Below the pieces are notes generated by a model. It had not been told where the DNA came from and ran no database searches. It worked only from the letters and a program-made list of their open reading frames with translations. Positions 28,849 to 42,881 of a stretch of DNA of 64,000 bases are shown one piece after another; the first letter of the stretch is position 1, and each line of letters starts with the position of its first letter. The stretch comes from Kosakonia sp. BYX6. Its GTDB lineage: Bacteria; Pseudomonadota; Gammaproteobacteria; Enterobacterales; Enterobacteriaceae. The DNA is taken from positions 4,560,406 to 4,624,405 of the forward strand of contig NZ_CP151800.1 in assembly GCF_038449125.1 (NCBI RefSeq). Direction: 5' to 3'. The position numbers and the translations under genes are program-made.

Positions 28849-30369
28849 ATGGCATTGTCTGTAATTTATACAAGGGCTGTATTGGGCGTGACGGCGCCGC
28901 TAGTAACTGTTGAAGTACATATTAGTAACGGGCTACCGGGGCTGACTATTGTTGGCTTGCCGGAAACAACCGTCAAAGAGGCGCGCGATCGGGTACGTAG
29001 CGCAGTCATCAACAGTGGTTATGATTTCCCGGCCAAGCGGATCACGATAAATCTCGCACCTGCGGATTTACCAAAAGAAGGGGGACGGTACGATTTGCCC
29101 ATCGCCATCGCACTTCTGGCAGCCTCTGAGCAGATCACGGTGTCCGAGCTCGGCCATTACGAGTTCGTCGGCGAGCTTGCTCTTACAGGCGCGCTACGGG
29201 GAGTTCCTGGTGCTATATCTTGTGTAATTGATGCGGTGAATGCAAACAGGCAAATCATTATCGCAAAAGAGAACGAAGCGGAAGCAAGCCTGGTCGAAAC
29301 GCAGGCATGCCTGGTCGCCAGCCATCTATTGGAAGTATGCGCATTTCTTGAAGGTAAACAGGCTTTACGCCCTCCGGAACCGTTGGTTGGCTACGAGGAA
29401 AGACGCAGTGAGGATTTGAGCGACGTCATTGGGCAGGAGCAAGGGAAGCGAGCCTTAGAGATCACCGCTGCAGGTGGACATAACTTACTGCTGATTGGGC
29501 CGCCGGGAACAGGAAAAACAATGCTGGCGAGTCGGATGGGTGGGTTGTTACCTCCGCTCAGTAATCGCGAAGCATTGGAAAGTGCGGCAGTAATGAGTGT
29601 AGTGAATACTACTGCCCTTGCCCGTCATTGGAAGCGCCGTCCTTTTAGGGCACCTCACCACAGTGCTTCGCTAACCGCTATGGTAGGTGGCGGCTCAATA
29701 CCGGCACCGGGTGAAATTTCACTGGCACATAATGGCATACTGTTTTTGGATGAATTGCCAGAGTTCGAACGGCGCGTTTTGGATGCCCTGCGAGAACCGA
29801 TTGAATCCGGACAAATCCATATTTCACGGACAAGAGCAAAGGTCACTTACCCTGCGCGCTTCCAGCTAATCGCCGCGATGAATCCCAGCCCGACCGGCCA
29901 TTATCAGGGGAATCATAACCGCTGCACACCGGAGCAAACGCTGCGGTATCTGGGAAAATTATCAGGCCCTTTTCTTGACCGTTTCGACCTCTCGCTTGAA
30001 ATACCGCTGCCTGCACGGGGGTTGATGAGTGAACCGCAGCCTAAAGGTGAAAGTAGCGAAGCAGTAAGATCGCGCGTGATTAACGCTCAGGCGAGACAGC
30101 ACAGTCGGCAGAATAAACTTAATGCGCGGCTGGAGAGCAGCGAAACGAAACAGTTCTGCGCACTCACCAGGGAAGATGGATGCTGGTTGGAAGAGACGTT
30201 AACAAGACTGGGTTTATCAGTTCGTGCCTGGCAACGACTATTGAAGGTAGCGAGAACGATTGCAGATCTCGAACAGCAAGAGACTATCCATCGAGTGCAT
30301 CTGCAAGAAGCGCTGAGCTATCGCGCAATTGATAGATTACTCATTCACCTGCAAAAAATGCTGGCATAA
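28849..30369 (+). CDS. comM: ComM/YifB, AAA+ helicase with Mg-chelatase-like domain
   Basis: 506 aa, the E. coli YifB length. The N-terminal Lon-protease-like fold (about 20-160) is followed by an AAA+ domain with Walker A GPPGTGKT (217-224), Walker B ILFLDELPEF and a C-terminal Mg-chelatase subdomain. In naturally transformable bacteria ComM is a hexameric branch-migration helicase that helps integrate incoming DNA; the role in enterobacteria is unclear. Convergent with maoP, sharing a terminator. Confidence 0.92.
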   Translation: MALSVIYTRAVLGVTAPLVTVEVHISNGLPGLTIVGLPETTVKEARDRVRSAVINSGYDFPAKRITINLAPADLPKEGGRYDLPIAIALLAASEQITVSELGHYEFVGELALTGALRGVPGAISCVIDAVNANRQIIIAKENEAEASLVETQACLVASHLLEVCAFLEGKQALRPPEPLVGYEERRSEDLSDVIGQEQGKRALEITAAGGHNLLLIGPPGTGKTMLASRMGGLLPPLSNREALESAAVMSVVNTTALARHWKRRPFRAPHHSASLTAMVGGGSIPAPGEISLAHNGILFLDELPEFERRVLDALREPIESGQIHISRTRAKVTYPARFQLIAAMNPSPTGHYQGNHNRCTPEQTLRYLGKLSGPFLDRFDLSLEIPLPARGLMSEPQPKGESSEAVRSRVINAQARQHSRQNKLNARLESSETKQFCALTREDGCWLEETLTRLGLSVRAWQRLLKVARTIADLEQQETIHRVHLQEALSYRAIDRLLIHLQKMLA

Positions 30370-30394
30370 AAAAAGGGGCCATAGCCCCTTTTTT
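30368..30394. terminator. Bidirectional terminator between comM and maoP
   Basis: A-run, GGGGC, CATA loop, GCCCC, T-run: a symmetric hairpin (stem 30375-30379/30384-30388) with A7 on the left and T6 on the right. It lies just after comM and just before the 3' end of maoP, so it can end both transcripts. Confidence 0.85.
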
Positions 30395-30397
30395 CGT

Positions 30398-30736
30398 TTA
30401 ATCGTCGGAATCTGAGTAGTCTTCCGTGCCTTCCATCTGCGGTTTTCCGCCAGAAAGGGTATGAAAACGCTTCGGACGCTTAATACGTGCCATATACTTG
30501 ATCCACACGCGTTCAGCTTCCGTATTGGGTTCACGTTCCCCGCGGCACACAGCGACAAATTGGTTCTCTTCTTCAGTCACCGGTTCACGCTTACCGAGCT
30601 CAAGCTCGTTAAAGGCAAAACCATGACGCTCAAGCAGTTGAGCCTCTTTGATGGTGAAATCACCGTGGCGAGAGAACCCGCGTGGATAATTTTTATTGTC
30701 GAAAAAACGATTCGTCGTCGTAAAGCTTTCCGCCAT
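30398..30736 (-). CDS. maoP: MaoP (YifE), Ori macrodomain organiser
   Basis: 112 aa, the same length as E. coli MaoP. It is a small charged protein with an acidic tail ([10 protein letters not shown]). In E. coli MaoP acts with the nearby 17-bp maoS site to keep the Ori macrodomain insulated. maoS should lie in the maoP-hdfR gap at 30737-30854, but I could not pin it down by eye. The gene is divergent from hdfR and convergent with comM, as in E. coli. Confidence 0.92.
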   Translation of the reverse strand: MAESFTTTNRFFDNKNYPRGFSRHGDFTIKEAQLLERHGFAFNELELGKREPVTEEENQFVAVCRGEREPNTEAERVWIKYMARIKRPKRFHTLSGGKPQMEGTEDYSDSDD

Positions 30737-30854
30737 CCTGCACGCTCCTAATTCTTTGGCCGAGCTATTTATGGCGCGGAGTATTAGTTACGCTTGACAG
30801 AGTGTAAAACAAAACATTTAAATCATTACGACAAATATTTTTGTGGAGAAAACC

Positions 30855-31676
30855 GTGGATACGGAATTGTTAAAAACTTTCCTGGAAGTAAGCAGGACTC
30901 GTCACTTCGGTCGCGCAGCCGAGGCACTCTATCTGACACAGTCCGCGGTGAGTTTTCGTATTCGCCAGTTGGAGAACCAGCTTGGGGTCAATCTTTTTAC
31001 CCGTCATCGTAATAACATACGTCTGACAGCGGCTGGAGAGAAACTCCTCCCCTACGCAGAAACACTGATGAGCACATGGCAAGCAGCCAGAAAAGAAGTG
31101 GCTCATACCTCGCGGCATCATCAATTTTCGATCGGTGCCAGTGCGTCGCTTTGGGAATGTATGCTGAGTGACTGGCTTACCCGGCTCTATGATCTGCAAG
31201 GTAACCTACAGTTCGAAGCACGTATCGCTCAACGACAATCTTTGGTTAAACAGTTACATGAAAGGCAGTTGGATCTGCTTATCACCACTGAAACACCCAA
31301 AATGGATGAGTTTAGTAGCCAATTGCTGGGGCATTTCACACTCGCGCTTTACTGCGCAGCACCCGAAAAGAACAAATCAGAATTGAATTATCTACGCCTG
31401 GAATGGGGTCCGGACTTTCAGCAACATGAATCGGAGCTGATTGCCAGTGATGACGTGCCCACTTTGACGACCAGCTCAGCAGAAGTGGCGCATCAACAGT
31501 TGCCGCAGTTGAATGGTTGCACATGGTTACCAGTTTCATGGGCAGAACAAAAAGATAGGCTACATCCGGTTACTGACACGGAAACACTTTCCCGACCGCT
31601 TTATGCGATTTGGCTGCAAAATAGCGATAAACAAAACCAGATTAAGGATCTTTTGAAGATTAATGTTATTGACTGA
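30855..31676 (+). CDS. hdfR: HdfR, LysR-type regulator
   Basis: 273 aa using GTG at 30855 ([20 protein letters not shown]). An in-frame GTG four codons earlier exists, but GTGGAG sits upstream of 30855 as a Shine-Dalgarno and E. coli HdfR starts at the equivalent residue. The N-terminal HTH continues [20 protein letters not shown]. In E. coli HdfR represses flhDC and activates gltBD. The protein is about 6 residues shorter than E. coli HdfR, mostly through a gap around residue 100 and at the C-terminus. Confidence 0.92.
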   Translation: MDTELLKTFLEVSRTRHFGRAAEALYLTQSAVSFRIRQLENQLGVNLFTRHRNNIRLTAAGEKLLPYAETLMSTWQAARKEVAHTSRHHQFSIGASASLWECMLSDWLTRLYDLQGNLQFEARIAQRQSLVKQLHERQLDLLITTETPKMDEFSSQLLGHFTLALYCAAPEKNKSELNYLRLEWGPDFQQHESELIASDDVPTLTTSSAEVAHQQLPQLNGCTWLPVSWAEQKDRLHPVTDTETLSRPLYAIWLQNSDKQNQIKDLLKINVID

Positions 31677-31705
31677 ATTCGTATAGCAGGGACGCTATAC
31701 GAATT
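31676..31705 (+). terminator. Terminator after hdfR
   Basis: 12-bp inverted repeat AATTCGTATAGC/GCTATACGAATT with loop AGGGAC, directly at the hdfR stop and followed by TATTC. Confidence 0.65.
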
Positions 31706-31742
31706 TATTCAATGAGGGAAATGAGGAAGCTTTGAAAAAGGC

Positions 31743-31772
31743 AAAAAAAATCCTTAGCAGACGCTAAGGATT
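31743..31772 (-). terminator. Terminator of the rRNA operon
   Basis: Minus-strand hairpin AATCCTTAGC, GTCT loop, GCTAAGGATT (31749-31772) running into eight T (31743-31750). It follows the tRNA-Trp gene by 5 bases and ends the rrn transcript. Confidence 0.88.
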
Positions 31773-31777
31773 ATTTC

Positions 31778-31853
<76 letters not shown>

Positions 31854-31861
31854 AATTAGGG

Positions 31862-31938
31862 TGGCGGAACGGACGGGACTCGAACCCGCGACCCCCTGCG
31901 TGACAGGCAGGTATTCTAACCGACTGAACTACCGCTCC
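31862..31938 (-). tRNA. tRNA-Asp (GTC)
   Basis: 77 bases with encoded CCA. The minus strand starts GGAGCGGTAGTTCAGTCGGT with anticodon loop CTGTCAC. It lies between the 5S gene and tRNA-Trp, the E. coli rrnC (aspT-trpT) arrangement. Confidence 0.97.
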
Positions 31939-31991
31939 ACCGAATTTTTTCACAACCACCGGTTTGTTGCCCCGGTTTTCACTGCAATTTG

Positions 31992-32111
31992 ATGCCTGGC
32001 AGTTCCCTACTCTCGCATGGGGAGACCCCACACTACCATCGGCGCTACGGCGTTTCACTTCTGAGTTCGGCATGGGGTCAGGTGGGACCACCGCGCTAGT
32101 GCCGCCAGGCA
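31992..32111 (-). rRNA. 5S ribosomal RNA
   Basis: 120 bases from TGCCTGGCGGC to GAACTGCCAGGCAT, the full enterobacterial 5S. Near the 5' end it reads GGCACTAGCGCGG, where E. coli has GGCCGTAGCGCGG; this variant is seen in Klebsiella/Enterobacter relatives (recalled). Confidence 0.97.
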
Positions 32112-32211
32112 AATTCTGTTTACCGCATGCAGACTTCTCCTCCGCACCCGGCTTTATCTGTATCAGGCTGAAAATCTTCTCTCTCTCACACCAAAACATC
32201 TTCGGCGTTGT

Positions 32212-35117
<2,906 letters not shown>

Positions 35118-35221
35118 TCACAACCCGAAGATGTTTCTTACGCATCATCACGTTGCGAAAATTTGAGAGACTCACGGAACAGTTCGCACTGCTCCGCGTT
35201 TCAATTTTCAGCTTGATCCAG

Positions 35222-35235
35222 ATTTTTAAAGAGCA
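35222..35235 (-). promoter_or_regulatory. boxA-like antitermination site in the 16S-23S spacer
   Basis: Minus-strand TTGCTCTTTAAAAA resembles the rrn boxA TGCTCTTTAACAA that binds NusB/NusE. It lies in the spacer just upstream of 23S, where E. coli rrn operons also have a boxA. Confidence 0.65.
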
Positions 35236-35296
35236 AAACTTCGCAGCACACACAGAATGTGTACTCTGAAGTTTTCTTGTACCGAACAGTAAAGGA

Positions 35297-35372
35297 TGGT
35301 GGAGCTATGCGGGATCGAACCGCAGACCTCCTGCGTGCAAAGCAGGCGCTCTCCCAGCTGAGCTATAGCCCC
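35297..35372 (-). tRNA. tRNA-Ala (TGC) in the rRNA spacer
   Basis: 76 bases with encoded CCA. The minus strand begins GGGGCTATAGCTCAGCTGGG, anticodon loop TTTGCAC. E. coli rrnB and rrnC carry tRNA-Glu in this spacer; this operon is of the Ile-Ala type. Confidence 0.97.
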
Positions 35373-35397
35373 ATCGTAGTCAAACCTCATGAACCGG

Positions 35398-35479
35398 AAT
35401 TTCTGGTGAGGCAGGGCGAGGTGGCACGAAGCATACTGAAGTATGCGAGTGTCGCCGCAACGCAGCATCAGCAGAAATT
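35398..35479. repeat. Long imperfect hairpin filling the tRNA-Ile/tRNA-Ala gap
   Basis: The gap of 107 bases between the two spacer tRNAs (about 42 in E. coli, recalled) contains an 82-base imperfect palindrome. Its outer arms are AATTTCTG/CAGAAATT and its tip is GCATAC, TGAA loop, GTATGC; both arms are 39 bases and about half the positions between pair. It ends exactly at the tRNA-Ile CCA end. It looks like an inserted spacer-loop block, a known source of length variation among rrn copies. Confidence 0.65.
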
Positions 35480-35556
<77 letters not shown>

Positions 35557-35627
35557 GCAGAGATTTTTTACTGCTCGTTTTTCATCAGACAATCTGTGTG
35601 GGCACTGCAGGGGCAGGTTCTTTCAGG

Positions 35628-37169
<1,542 letters not shown>

Positions 37170-37300
37170 AAGTTTGATGCTCACTGAATTAAACTTCGTA
37201 ATGAATTACGTGTTCACCCGTGAGACTTGGTATTCATTTAGCGTCTTGCGACGTTCAAGAATCCATATCCCCTGAGTGCCCACACAGATTGTCTGATAAA

Positions 37301-37313
37301 TTGTTAAAGAGCA
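37301..37313 (-). promoter_or_regulatory. rrn leader boxA
   Basis: Minus-strand TGCTCTTTAACAA, an exact boxA consensus, about 130 bases upstream of 16S. It loads the NusB/NusE antitermination complex so the rRNA transcript resists Rho. Confidence 0.85.
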
Positions 37314-37349
37314 GTGCCGCCTCGCTTTTCGCTGCGGCGCGGGGTGTGC

Positions 37350-37377
37350 ATATTACGCTTTCCCGCCGTGAAGTCAA
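37350..37377 (-). promoter_or_regulatory. rrn P2 promoter
   Basis: Minus-strand TTGACT (37372-37377) and TAATAT (37350-37355) with a 16-base spacer, followed by a GC-rich discriminator (GCACACCCCGCG). Confidence 0.8.
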
Positions 37378-37447
37378 CTGATTATTTTCAGAATTCTTCA
37401 CCTGACAGGCCGGTGTGTCTGCCGTTGTGCCGTGTCAGTGGAGGCGC

Positions 37448-37475
37448 ATTATAGGGAGTTAATTCCGGCTGACAA
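37448..37475 (-). promoter_or_regulatory. rrn P1 promoter
   Basis: Minus-strand TTGTCA (37470-37475) and a perfect TATAAT (37448-37453), 16-base spacer, followed by GCGCCTCC, the GC-rich discriminator of stringent promoters. An A/T-rich UP element with A and T tracts lies upstream at about 37483-37503. The 357-bp stretch 37170-37526 holds P1, P2, boxA and the leader, and nothing else. Confidence 0.88.
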
Positions 37476-37526
37476 CCCCTAAATTCAAAAAACTTTTCAA
37501 CCGCCTCTTTTTTGCGCAAAACCGCC

Positions 37527-38378
37527 CTAAACAGCCAGTTTTTCGAGCTTTTTGAACCCGTAGCGCTGCAAAACGGGCACTAATTGTGCGGTCTCTGGCG
37601 TGAGCGCCATGCAATACGCAATATTGTCGGCACAAGATTTTGCATCAGGCGCTTCGTGTTCAAGAAGCCAGGCGGTTCGACGTGCAATCGCCGAGCCGGA
37701 ATCCACCAGACGCGTACCTTCAGGCAAGACCTGCAATAACTCTTCTTGTAATAAGGGAAAATGCGTACAACCTAAAACCACGGTATCCGGCGGTTCCTTC
37801 ATGCGCAGCCAGGGGCGCAGAATACGACGCAACTCTTCGAGCGGTACGGGTGCACCGTGCAGTTTCGCTTCGGCCAGTTCCACCAGCTCAGCCGAACCCA
37901 GCATCTCAATCCGGCATTCATTCGCGAAACGCGCGATCAGCTCGTGCGTATAAGGACGCTTCACCGTACCGCGCGTCGCCAGTAAACCCACAATACCGTT
38001 CGCCGTTAAGCGCGCCGCTGGTTTAATGGCAGGTACAACGCCCACAACAGGAAAAGTGAATTTATCACGCAGCGCGGGCAGAGAAACGGTGCTTGCCGTA
38101 TTACAGGCGATAACGGCCAGCGAGAGGGGGTATTGCGCCTGAACGGCGGTGACAATTTCAACGACGCGTTCAACGATAAACGCTTCGCTTTTCTCTCCAT
38201 AAGGAAAAGCGACATTATCAAACGCGTAGATGTAATGCAGATCCGGCAGGAGATGCCGGATCTCATCATAAACGGATAACCCACCGACGCCGGAGTCAAA
38301 CACCAGGACGGTGGGACGCGCGTCAGAAGGTGTAGCTGCCAGACAAGGTATATTCCCGTCCTGCAGTTTGGTAGCCAT
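37527..38378 (-). CDS. murI: MurI, glutamate racemase
   Basis: 283 aa. It makes D-glutamate for peptidoglycan. Both catalytic cysteines are present: C92 in VIACNTAST and C204 in VLGCTHFPLL. The start MATKLQDGN at 38376-38378 is inside the 3' end of btuB, an overlap of 56 bases also found in E. coli; the frame stays open 15 codons further. The rRNA operon follows about 150 bases after the gene in the same direction, as at the E. coli rrnB locus. Confidence 0.96.
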   Translation of the reverse strand: MATKLQDGNIPCLAATPSDARPTVLVFDSGVGGLSVYDEIRHLLPDLHYIYAFDNVAFPYGEKSEAFIVERVVEIVTAVQAQYPLSLAVIACNTASTVSLPALRDKFTFPVVGVVPAIKPAARLTANGIVGLLATRGTVKRPYTHELIARFANECRIEMLGSAELVELAEAKLHGAPVPLEELRRILRPWLRMKEPPDTVVLGCTHFPLLQEELLQVLPEGTRLVDSGSAIARRTAWLLEHEAPDAKSCADNIAYCMALTPETAQLVPVLQRYGFKKLEKLAV

Positions 38379-40173
38379 AAGCTGTCTCGTACTCTTTATC
38401 GAACAAGTTCGCGATTTTACCACGAACTGTCAGATGAGAGGTCACAGGATATGAGGCAGAAAAATCGACGGTGCTATAACTTGGCAGAATACGTTGCACA
38501 GAGTTATAGGCCGAAGTTGGGTTGTCATAACGCTTACCGAAGTACTCCCAGGCCAGATCCATATCAACATTCAATACGGACCAGTCAAGCTGGTACTTCG
38601 CCTGGCGTTTCGCGCGACGCGCCAGAACTTCGTTATTCTCATCATTACGCGGGTCAATGTATTGCAGCGTGACGCGATGCGAGAAAATGCCCGTATCCAC
38701 GCTGCCGGTCCACTCCACGCCTTTGATTGTGGCAGAGTTAACGTTGTAATAAGCCGTATCACTATAGGTAATAAGGTTCTCGATTTCATAGCGATAGGCC
38801 GACAAGCGCCAGTCAACCGGACCCGTTAACCCTTCGATACCGGCTTCCCATTGTTTTGACTCTTCCGGTTTGAGATCCGGGTTTGCGGCGATACCAAAAC
38901 GCTTAGCGCCATACTGCTGGCCCAACGAAGGCGCGAGGAAGCCCGTGCCGTAAGAAACCGTCAGGCGGTAATTCTCGATAAACTCCCAACCTGCGGCAGT
39001 CTGCCAGGTGCCGTGCCAGCCAAATTCATCATCTTTATCTTCGCGACCGGATGCTTCAAGCGTAACGTCGCCAAACTGCTGCATCCCATTCAGGTAGAGA
39101 CCTGTATTATCGCGGTCATAATTATCACGCGTGCTTTGATTCGACGCGATCAAGCGCTCCTGTTTCCAGTCTGCGCCCGCTCCGATAAAACCTTTACCCA
39201 CGGCAACATTGTTGCCCCACTGGATATAACGCTGTTCCATATCATCCAGTGTGGTGCCGTCGTTATAACGACCATAGATGCTGCTGTAGTTGTAGTCTTT
39301 ACTTTTCTGGTAGCTCGCCAGCAACTGCGAAGAGTAAATTCCCTGCTGGAAGTTCAGCCCAGTATCCCAGCCTTGCACATAGAGCTGACGTTCATCAGCG
39401 CTGTACTCCGGGCTATACGGCGCGCTGCCCAGGTCGTAATCGACATTGTTGGTAAAGTTGTAGCCGCGAAAGAAGCCGTCGACGTTCTCATTGAACTTGT
39501 GCTGTAAACTGCCCCAGAAGGTTTTATTGCGATAGCCATCGCGGTCGTCGTCATGATCCCAGGTCGAATCCGGCTGAACGTTAAATCCACGCTTGCTGGT
39601 ATAAGAGCCAGCCGCCGTGACCACAGTGTCGCCGAAACGCTGGCGCACGGTGCCATCGTAGGTTTGATAACCCTTCGAACCGATACCGGCGTTGATTTGC
39701 GATTTCCCATCTCCCGTTAGGGTGATGACGTTTACCACGCCACCGATCGCCCCGGAACCGTAAACGGCAGAGCGCGGCCCGCGAATGTATTCAACGCGTT
39801 GCACCAGAGAAAGCGGGATTTGATTGAGTTCGGGATTGTTGGAAATCCCGGAGCGCGCAACCGGCACGCCATCAATAAGCAGCAAAAGGTGTTTGGCTTC
39901 CGTACCACGTACATAAACAGAAGCGGTTTGCCCCATACCGCCATTTTGCGCGATATCCACGCCAGGCAAACGGCGCAGTACATCGATCAGCGACTGTGAC
40001 TGCCAGCGATCGATATCCTCACGCGTGACGACTTCCGTCGGCGCCAGCACCGTCTTGACGGGTTGTTGAAAACGATTTGCTGTCACCACCAAATTGTCTG
40101 AACCGCTGTCTTGCGCCCAGCCGGAAAATGCCGTGACGGAGAGCGCCGTCAGCAGCGAAGCTTTTTTAATCAT
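38323..40173 (-). CDS. btuB: BtuB, TonB-dependent vitamin B12 receptor
   Basis: 616 aa, compared with 614 in E. coli. It is an outer-membrane 22-strand barrel for cobalamin and a receptor for colicins and phages. Residues 1-20 are a signal peptide (MIKKASLLTALSVTAFSGWA), followed by the TonB box DNLVVTANRF and the plug (VEYIRGPRSAVYGSGAIGGVVNV); the C-terminus TLSGSYTF ends in Phe. Extracellular loops differ clearly from E. coli. The start is placed at 40171-40173 rather than five codons upstream. A cobalamin riboswitch precedes it. Confidence 0.95.
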   Translation of the reverse strand: MIKKASLLTALSVTAFSGWAQDSGSDNLVVTANRFQQPVKTVLAPTEVVTREDIDRWQSQSLIDVLRRLPGVDIAQNGGMGQTASVYVRGTEAKHLLLLIDGVPVARSGISNNPELNQIPLSLVQRVEYIRGPRSAVYGSGAIGGVVNVITLTGDGKSQINAGIGSKGYQTYDGTVRQRFGDTVVTAAGSYTSKRGFNVQPDSTWDHDDDRDGYRNKTFWGSLQHKFNENVDGFFRGYNFTNNVDYDLGSAPYSPEYSADERQLYVQGWDTGLNFQQGIYSSQLLASYQKSKDYNYSSIYGRYNDGTTLDDMEQRYIQWGNNVAVGKGFIGAGADWKQERLIASNQSTRDNYDRDNTGLYLNGMQQFGDVTLEASGREDKDDEFGWHGTWQTAAGWEFIENYRLTVSYGTGFLAPSLGQQYGAKRFGIAANPDLKPEESKQWEAGIEGLTGPVDWRLSAYRYEIENLITYSDTAYYNVNSATIKGVEWTGSVDTGIFSHRVTLQYIDPRNDENNEVLARRAKRQAKYQLDWSVLNVDMDLAWEYFGKRYDNPTSAYNSVQRILPSYSTVDFSASYPVTSHLTVRGKIANLFDKEYETAYGYQTAGREYTLSGSYTF

Positions 40174-40199
40174 TGTGAAAGCATCCACAAAATAAAAAG

Positions 40200-40397
40200 G
40201 ATGCCGCAGGTTCCATCAATAGCTCGCGATGATGTTAACCAGATGCGACGTATTCCGGCAGGTCTTCGGGCTTGGAGGTACAACGAGATGGCGACTTCCC
40301 ACCCGCAGGCAGTGTCTGTCCTCTCACCTTAATCCTTACCGCTGCGCGTCAGCCCCAGATTTACACTGGGTTCCCTTTTAACTCACAGGACCGGAAC
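40200..40397 (-). promoter_or_regulatory. Cobalamin (adenosylcobalamin) riboswitch of btuB
   Basis: The minus strand reads CCGGTCCTGTGAGTT near 40390, GCTGACGCGCAGCGGTAAGG, GTGGGAAGT, and the B12 box GAAGACCTGCCGG near 40260, followed by CGTCGCATCTGGTT. These blocks match the E. coli btuB leader in order. Binding of cobalamin would block btuB translation. Together with the trmA promoter it accounts for the gap 40174-40527. Confidence 0.93.
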
Positions 40398-40527
40398 AGG
40401 GATGCTACATTCTGTTACACATAGATGTCCAGACTGCTAAGTGAGTATTTCGCTCACATCCGGGGCTGGACATCCCGTGAGCAATCCCTACAATCGCCGC
40501 GTTATTCATAATCTCTCAGGAAGCGCC

Positions 40528-41628
40528 ATGACCCCAGAACACCTGCCGACAGATCAATACGAAGCCCAACTGGCCGAAAAAGTCGTGCGTCTGCAATCAC
40601 TGATGACGCCCTTTTCCGCGCCGCTTCCGGAGGTGTTCCGCTCACCGGTCAGCCATTACCGCATGCGCGCCGAGTTCCGTTTATGGCATGACGGCGACGA
40701 TCTCTACCACATCATCTTCGATCAGCAGACAAAATCGCGTATTCGCGTCGACAGCTTCCCGGCGGCGAGCGAGCTGATTAATCAGTTAATGAAAGTGATG
40801 ATTGATGCGGTGCGCGACAACAAAACGCTGCGCCACAAGCTGTTTCAGATTGATTATCTGAGCACGCTGAGCAACCAGGCGATTGTCACACTGCTGTATC
40901 ACAAAAAGCTGGATGAACAGTGGCAGGAAGAAGCGACGCGCCTGCGCGATGCGCTGCGTGCGCAAAACCTGAATGTGCAAATCATTGGCCGCGCGACGAA
41001 AACTAAAATCGAACTGGATCAGGATTTCGTCGACGAACGTCTGCCTGTGGGCGGTCGGGAGATGATCTATCGCCAGGTCGAGAACAGCTTTACCCAACCG
41101 AACGCGGCGATGAATATTCAGATGCTGGAATGGGCGCTGGATGTCACGCGCAACGCGACTGGCGATCTGTTGGAGTTATATTGCGGCAACGGTAATTTTT
41201 CCCTGGCGCTGGCGCGCAATTTTGACCGCGTGCTGGCGACTGAGATCGCCAAACCGTCCGTGGCGGCAGCGCAGTACAACATTGCTGCGAACCATATTGA
41301 TAACGTGCAGATTATCCGCATGTCGGCGGAAGAATTTACCCAGGCCATGAACGGCGTGCGCGCCTTTAATCGGCTGCAAGGAATCGACCTGAAAAGTTAT
41401 CAATGTGAGACGATTTTCGTCGATCCGCCGCGCAGTGGGCTCGATGCCGAAACCGAGAAGATGGTGCAGGCTTACCCGCGAATTCTGTACATTTCCTGCA
41501 ATCCGGAAACGCTGTGTAGGAACCTGGAAACATTAAGCCAGACGCACACTGTTTCGCGCCTGGCTCTGTTTGATCAGTTCCCGTACACGCACCATATGGA
41601 GTGTGGCGTACTGCTAACCCGCAAATAA
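40528..41628 (+). CDS. trmA: TrmA, tRNA (uracil-54-C5)-methyltransferase
   Basis: 366 aa, as in E. coli. It makes m5U54 in the T loop of tRNAs. The SAM motif is [16 protein letters not shown] (214-229), [10 protein letters not shown] (297-306) follows, the catalytic nucleophile is C324 in [10 protein letters not shown], and the general base is E358 in [12 protein letters not shown] at 40528 follows AGGAAGCG; the open frame extends 29 codons upstream into the control region. It diverges from btuB as in E. coli. Confidence 0.96.
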   Translation: MTPEHLPTDQYEAQLAEKVVRLQSLMTPFSAPLPEVFRSPVSHYRMRAEFRLWHDGDDLYHIIFDQQTKSRIRVDSFPAASELINQLMKVMIDAVRDNKTLRHKLFQIDYLSTLSNQAIVTLLYHKKLDEQWQEEATRLRDALRAQNLNVQIIGRATKTKIELDQDFVDERLPVGGREMIYRQVENSFTQPNAAMNIQMLEWALDVTRNATGDLLELYCGNGNFSLALARNFDRVLATEIAKPSVAAAQYNIAANHIDNVQIIRMSAEEFTQAMNGVRAFNRLQGIDLKSYQCETIFVDPPRSGLDAETEKMVQAYPRILYISCNPETLCRNLETLSQTHTVSRLALFDQFPYTHHMECGVLLTRK

Positions 41629-41635
41629 GTCCGTA

Positions 41636-41665
41636 TGCCGGAGCAAGCGACACCGCCCTCCGGCA
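41636..41665. terminator. Hairpin between trmA and yijD
   Basis: 8-bp inverted repeat TGCCGGAG (41636-41643)/CTCCGGCA (41658-41665) between convergent genes; no long T-run. It could be a terminator or a REP-type remnant. Confidence 0.45.
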
Positions 41666-41671
41666 AACAGA

Positions 41672-42037
41672 TCACTCTGACATTTCGTATTTACGGCTAC
41701 GCCCGCGCAGACGAAAACCGATCCAGAACACCAGAATCACCGACAGCACCGCAGGCAGGAAGTTGGAGCCAATGTCCGGATATTCCGCACGCACCACGGT
41801 GCTATATAGCAGCACGCCCAGAATAAAACAGGCGGCGGACAGCCCAGGCAGACCAACTGGCATCGTGCGGTTTTGATAACGCTGATGCAGGCAATAGACC
41901 GTCAGCACCAGCGAGATAATTGGGAATATCGAAAACGGCACGATGGAGCTAAAAACAGCTGAAAACGTACCGTTAATGGACAAGCCAGCGATCAGCGCCA
42001 GCAGCAACGTACCTTTATCTTGACCTGACTGTTTCAT
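41672..42037 (-). CDS. yijD: YijD, inner-membrane protein of unknown function (DUF1422 type)
   Basis: 121 aa with four hydrophobic segments (about 10-30, 33-50, 64-82, 92-110), clearly an integral membrane protein. It matches E. coli YijD nearly throughout ([15 protein letters not shown], then [20 protein letters not shown]). It starts 3 bases after the fabR stop with AAGGATGAG as Shine-Dalgarno, so the two are co-translated. No function is established; the link to fabR suggests a membrane-lipid role (inference). Confidence 0.9.
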   Translation of the reverse strand: MKQSGQDKGTLLLALIAGLSINGTFSAVFSSIVPFSIFPIISLVLTVYCLHQRYQNRTMPVGLPGLSAACFILGVLLYSTVVRAEYPDIGSNFLPAVLSVILVFWIGFRLRGRSRKYEMSE

Positions 42038-42040
42038 TAC

Positions 42041-42682
42041 TCATCCTTCATTCGTCGGTTGATGCGCCATTTTTTCCTGTTCACGGCGATACCAGTAATA
42101 TGCACCTTTCGAAATCATACGCAGCTGTAATACCAGCCGCTCTTCTAACTGCTTGCGCTGCTCTGCGCTCACGTCCAGCGCTTCTGCACCGGCGTTAAAC
42201 ACAATCGTCACCATCGCTTCCGCCTGCGCTTCGGTGAAAGCGCGCGGCATATGGTTTTCGAGTTCAAGGTAATCGGCAAGTTCCGCGATGAAATGCTGAA
42301 TTTCACGCGCTACCGCCGCGCGGAATGCCGCAGAGGTTCCGGAGCGCTCCCGTAAAAGTAGCTGAAATGCGTTGGGATTATTGCCGATAAATTCCATAAA
42401 AGTGGATACCGAGGTGCGAATAACGCTGCCGCCTTTCGCGATACGTTGACGCGCCTGGCGCATCAACTGGCGCAGCATCAGCCCGCTTTCGTCCACCATG
42501 GTTAGGCCAAGCTCATCCACGTCGCGAAAATGCCGGTAAAAAGACGTGGGTGCGATGCCCGCCTCGCGGGCGACTTCTCGCAGGCTCAGGCTGGCAAAGC
42601 TTCGCTCAGCGCTAAGTTGGCTAAATGCAGCTTCTACCAGCGAACGCCGGGTTCTTTCTTTTTGTTGCGCTCTTACACCCAT
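42041..42682 (-). CDS. fabR: FabR, TetR-family repressor of unsaturated fatty acid synthesis
   Basis: 213 aa from [20 protein letters not shown] (start 42680-42682). The N-terminal TetR HTH is [20 protein letters not shown]. In E. coli FabR represses fabA and fabB in response to unsaturated acyl-ACP/CoA. The frame is open 37 codons further upstream, but that part lies in the sthA-fabR divergent promoter region and differs from E. coli. Confidence 0.94.
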   Translation of the reverse strand: MGVRAQQKERTRRSLVEAAFSQLSAERSFASLSLREVAREAGIAPTSFYRHFRDVDELGLTMVDESGLMLRQLMRQARQRIAKGGSVIRTSVSTFMEFIGNNPNAFQLLLRERSGTSAAFRAAVAREIQHFIAELADYLELENHMPRAFTEAQAEAMVTIVFNAGAEALDVSAEQRKQLEERLVLQLRMISKGAYYWYRREQEKMAHQPTNEG

Positions 42683-42881
42683 CACGATGTTTGAATCCTT
42701 CCAAAGGCCTGCTGGCACTATACCAGAGAATAATTCTGATCGGATTGTACTGGATTGTGACTGATTGTTTACGCGCAGTTTCTCCTGGCTCACCGGAAAA
42801 AAGCACAGCGATAATTGGGTTATCCCGGCTTTAATGTTAGTATTATGTTGCTTTTATGTATAAGAACAGGTAAGCCTTACC

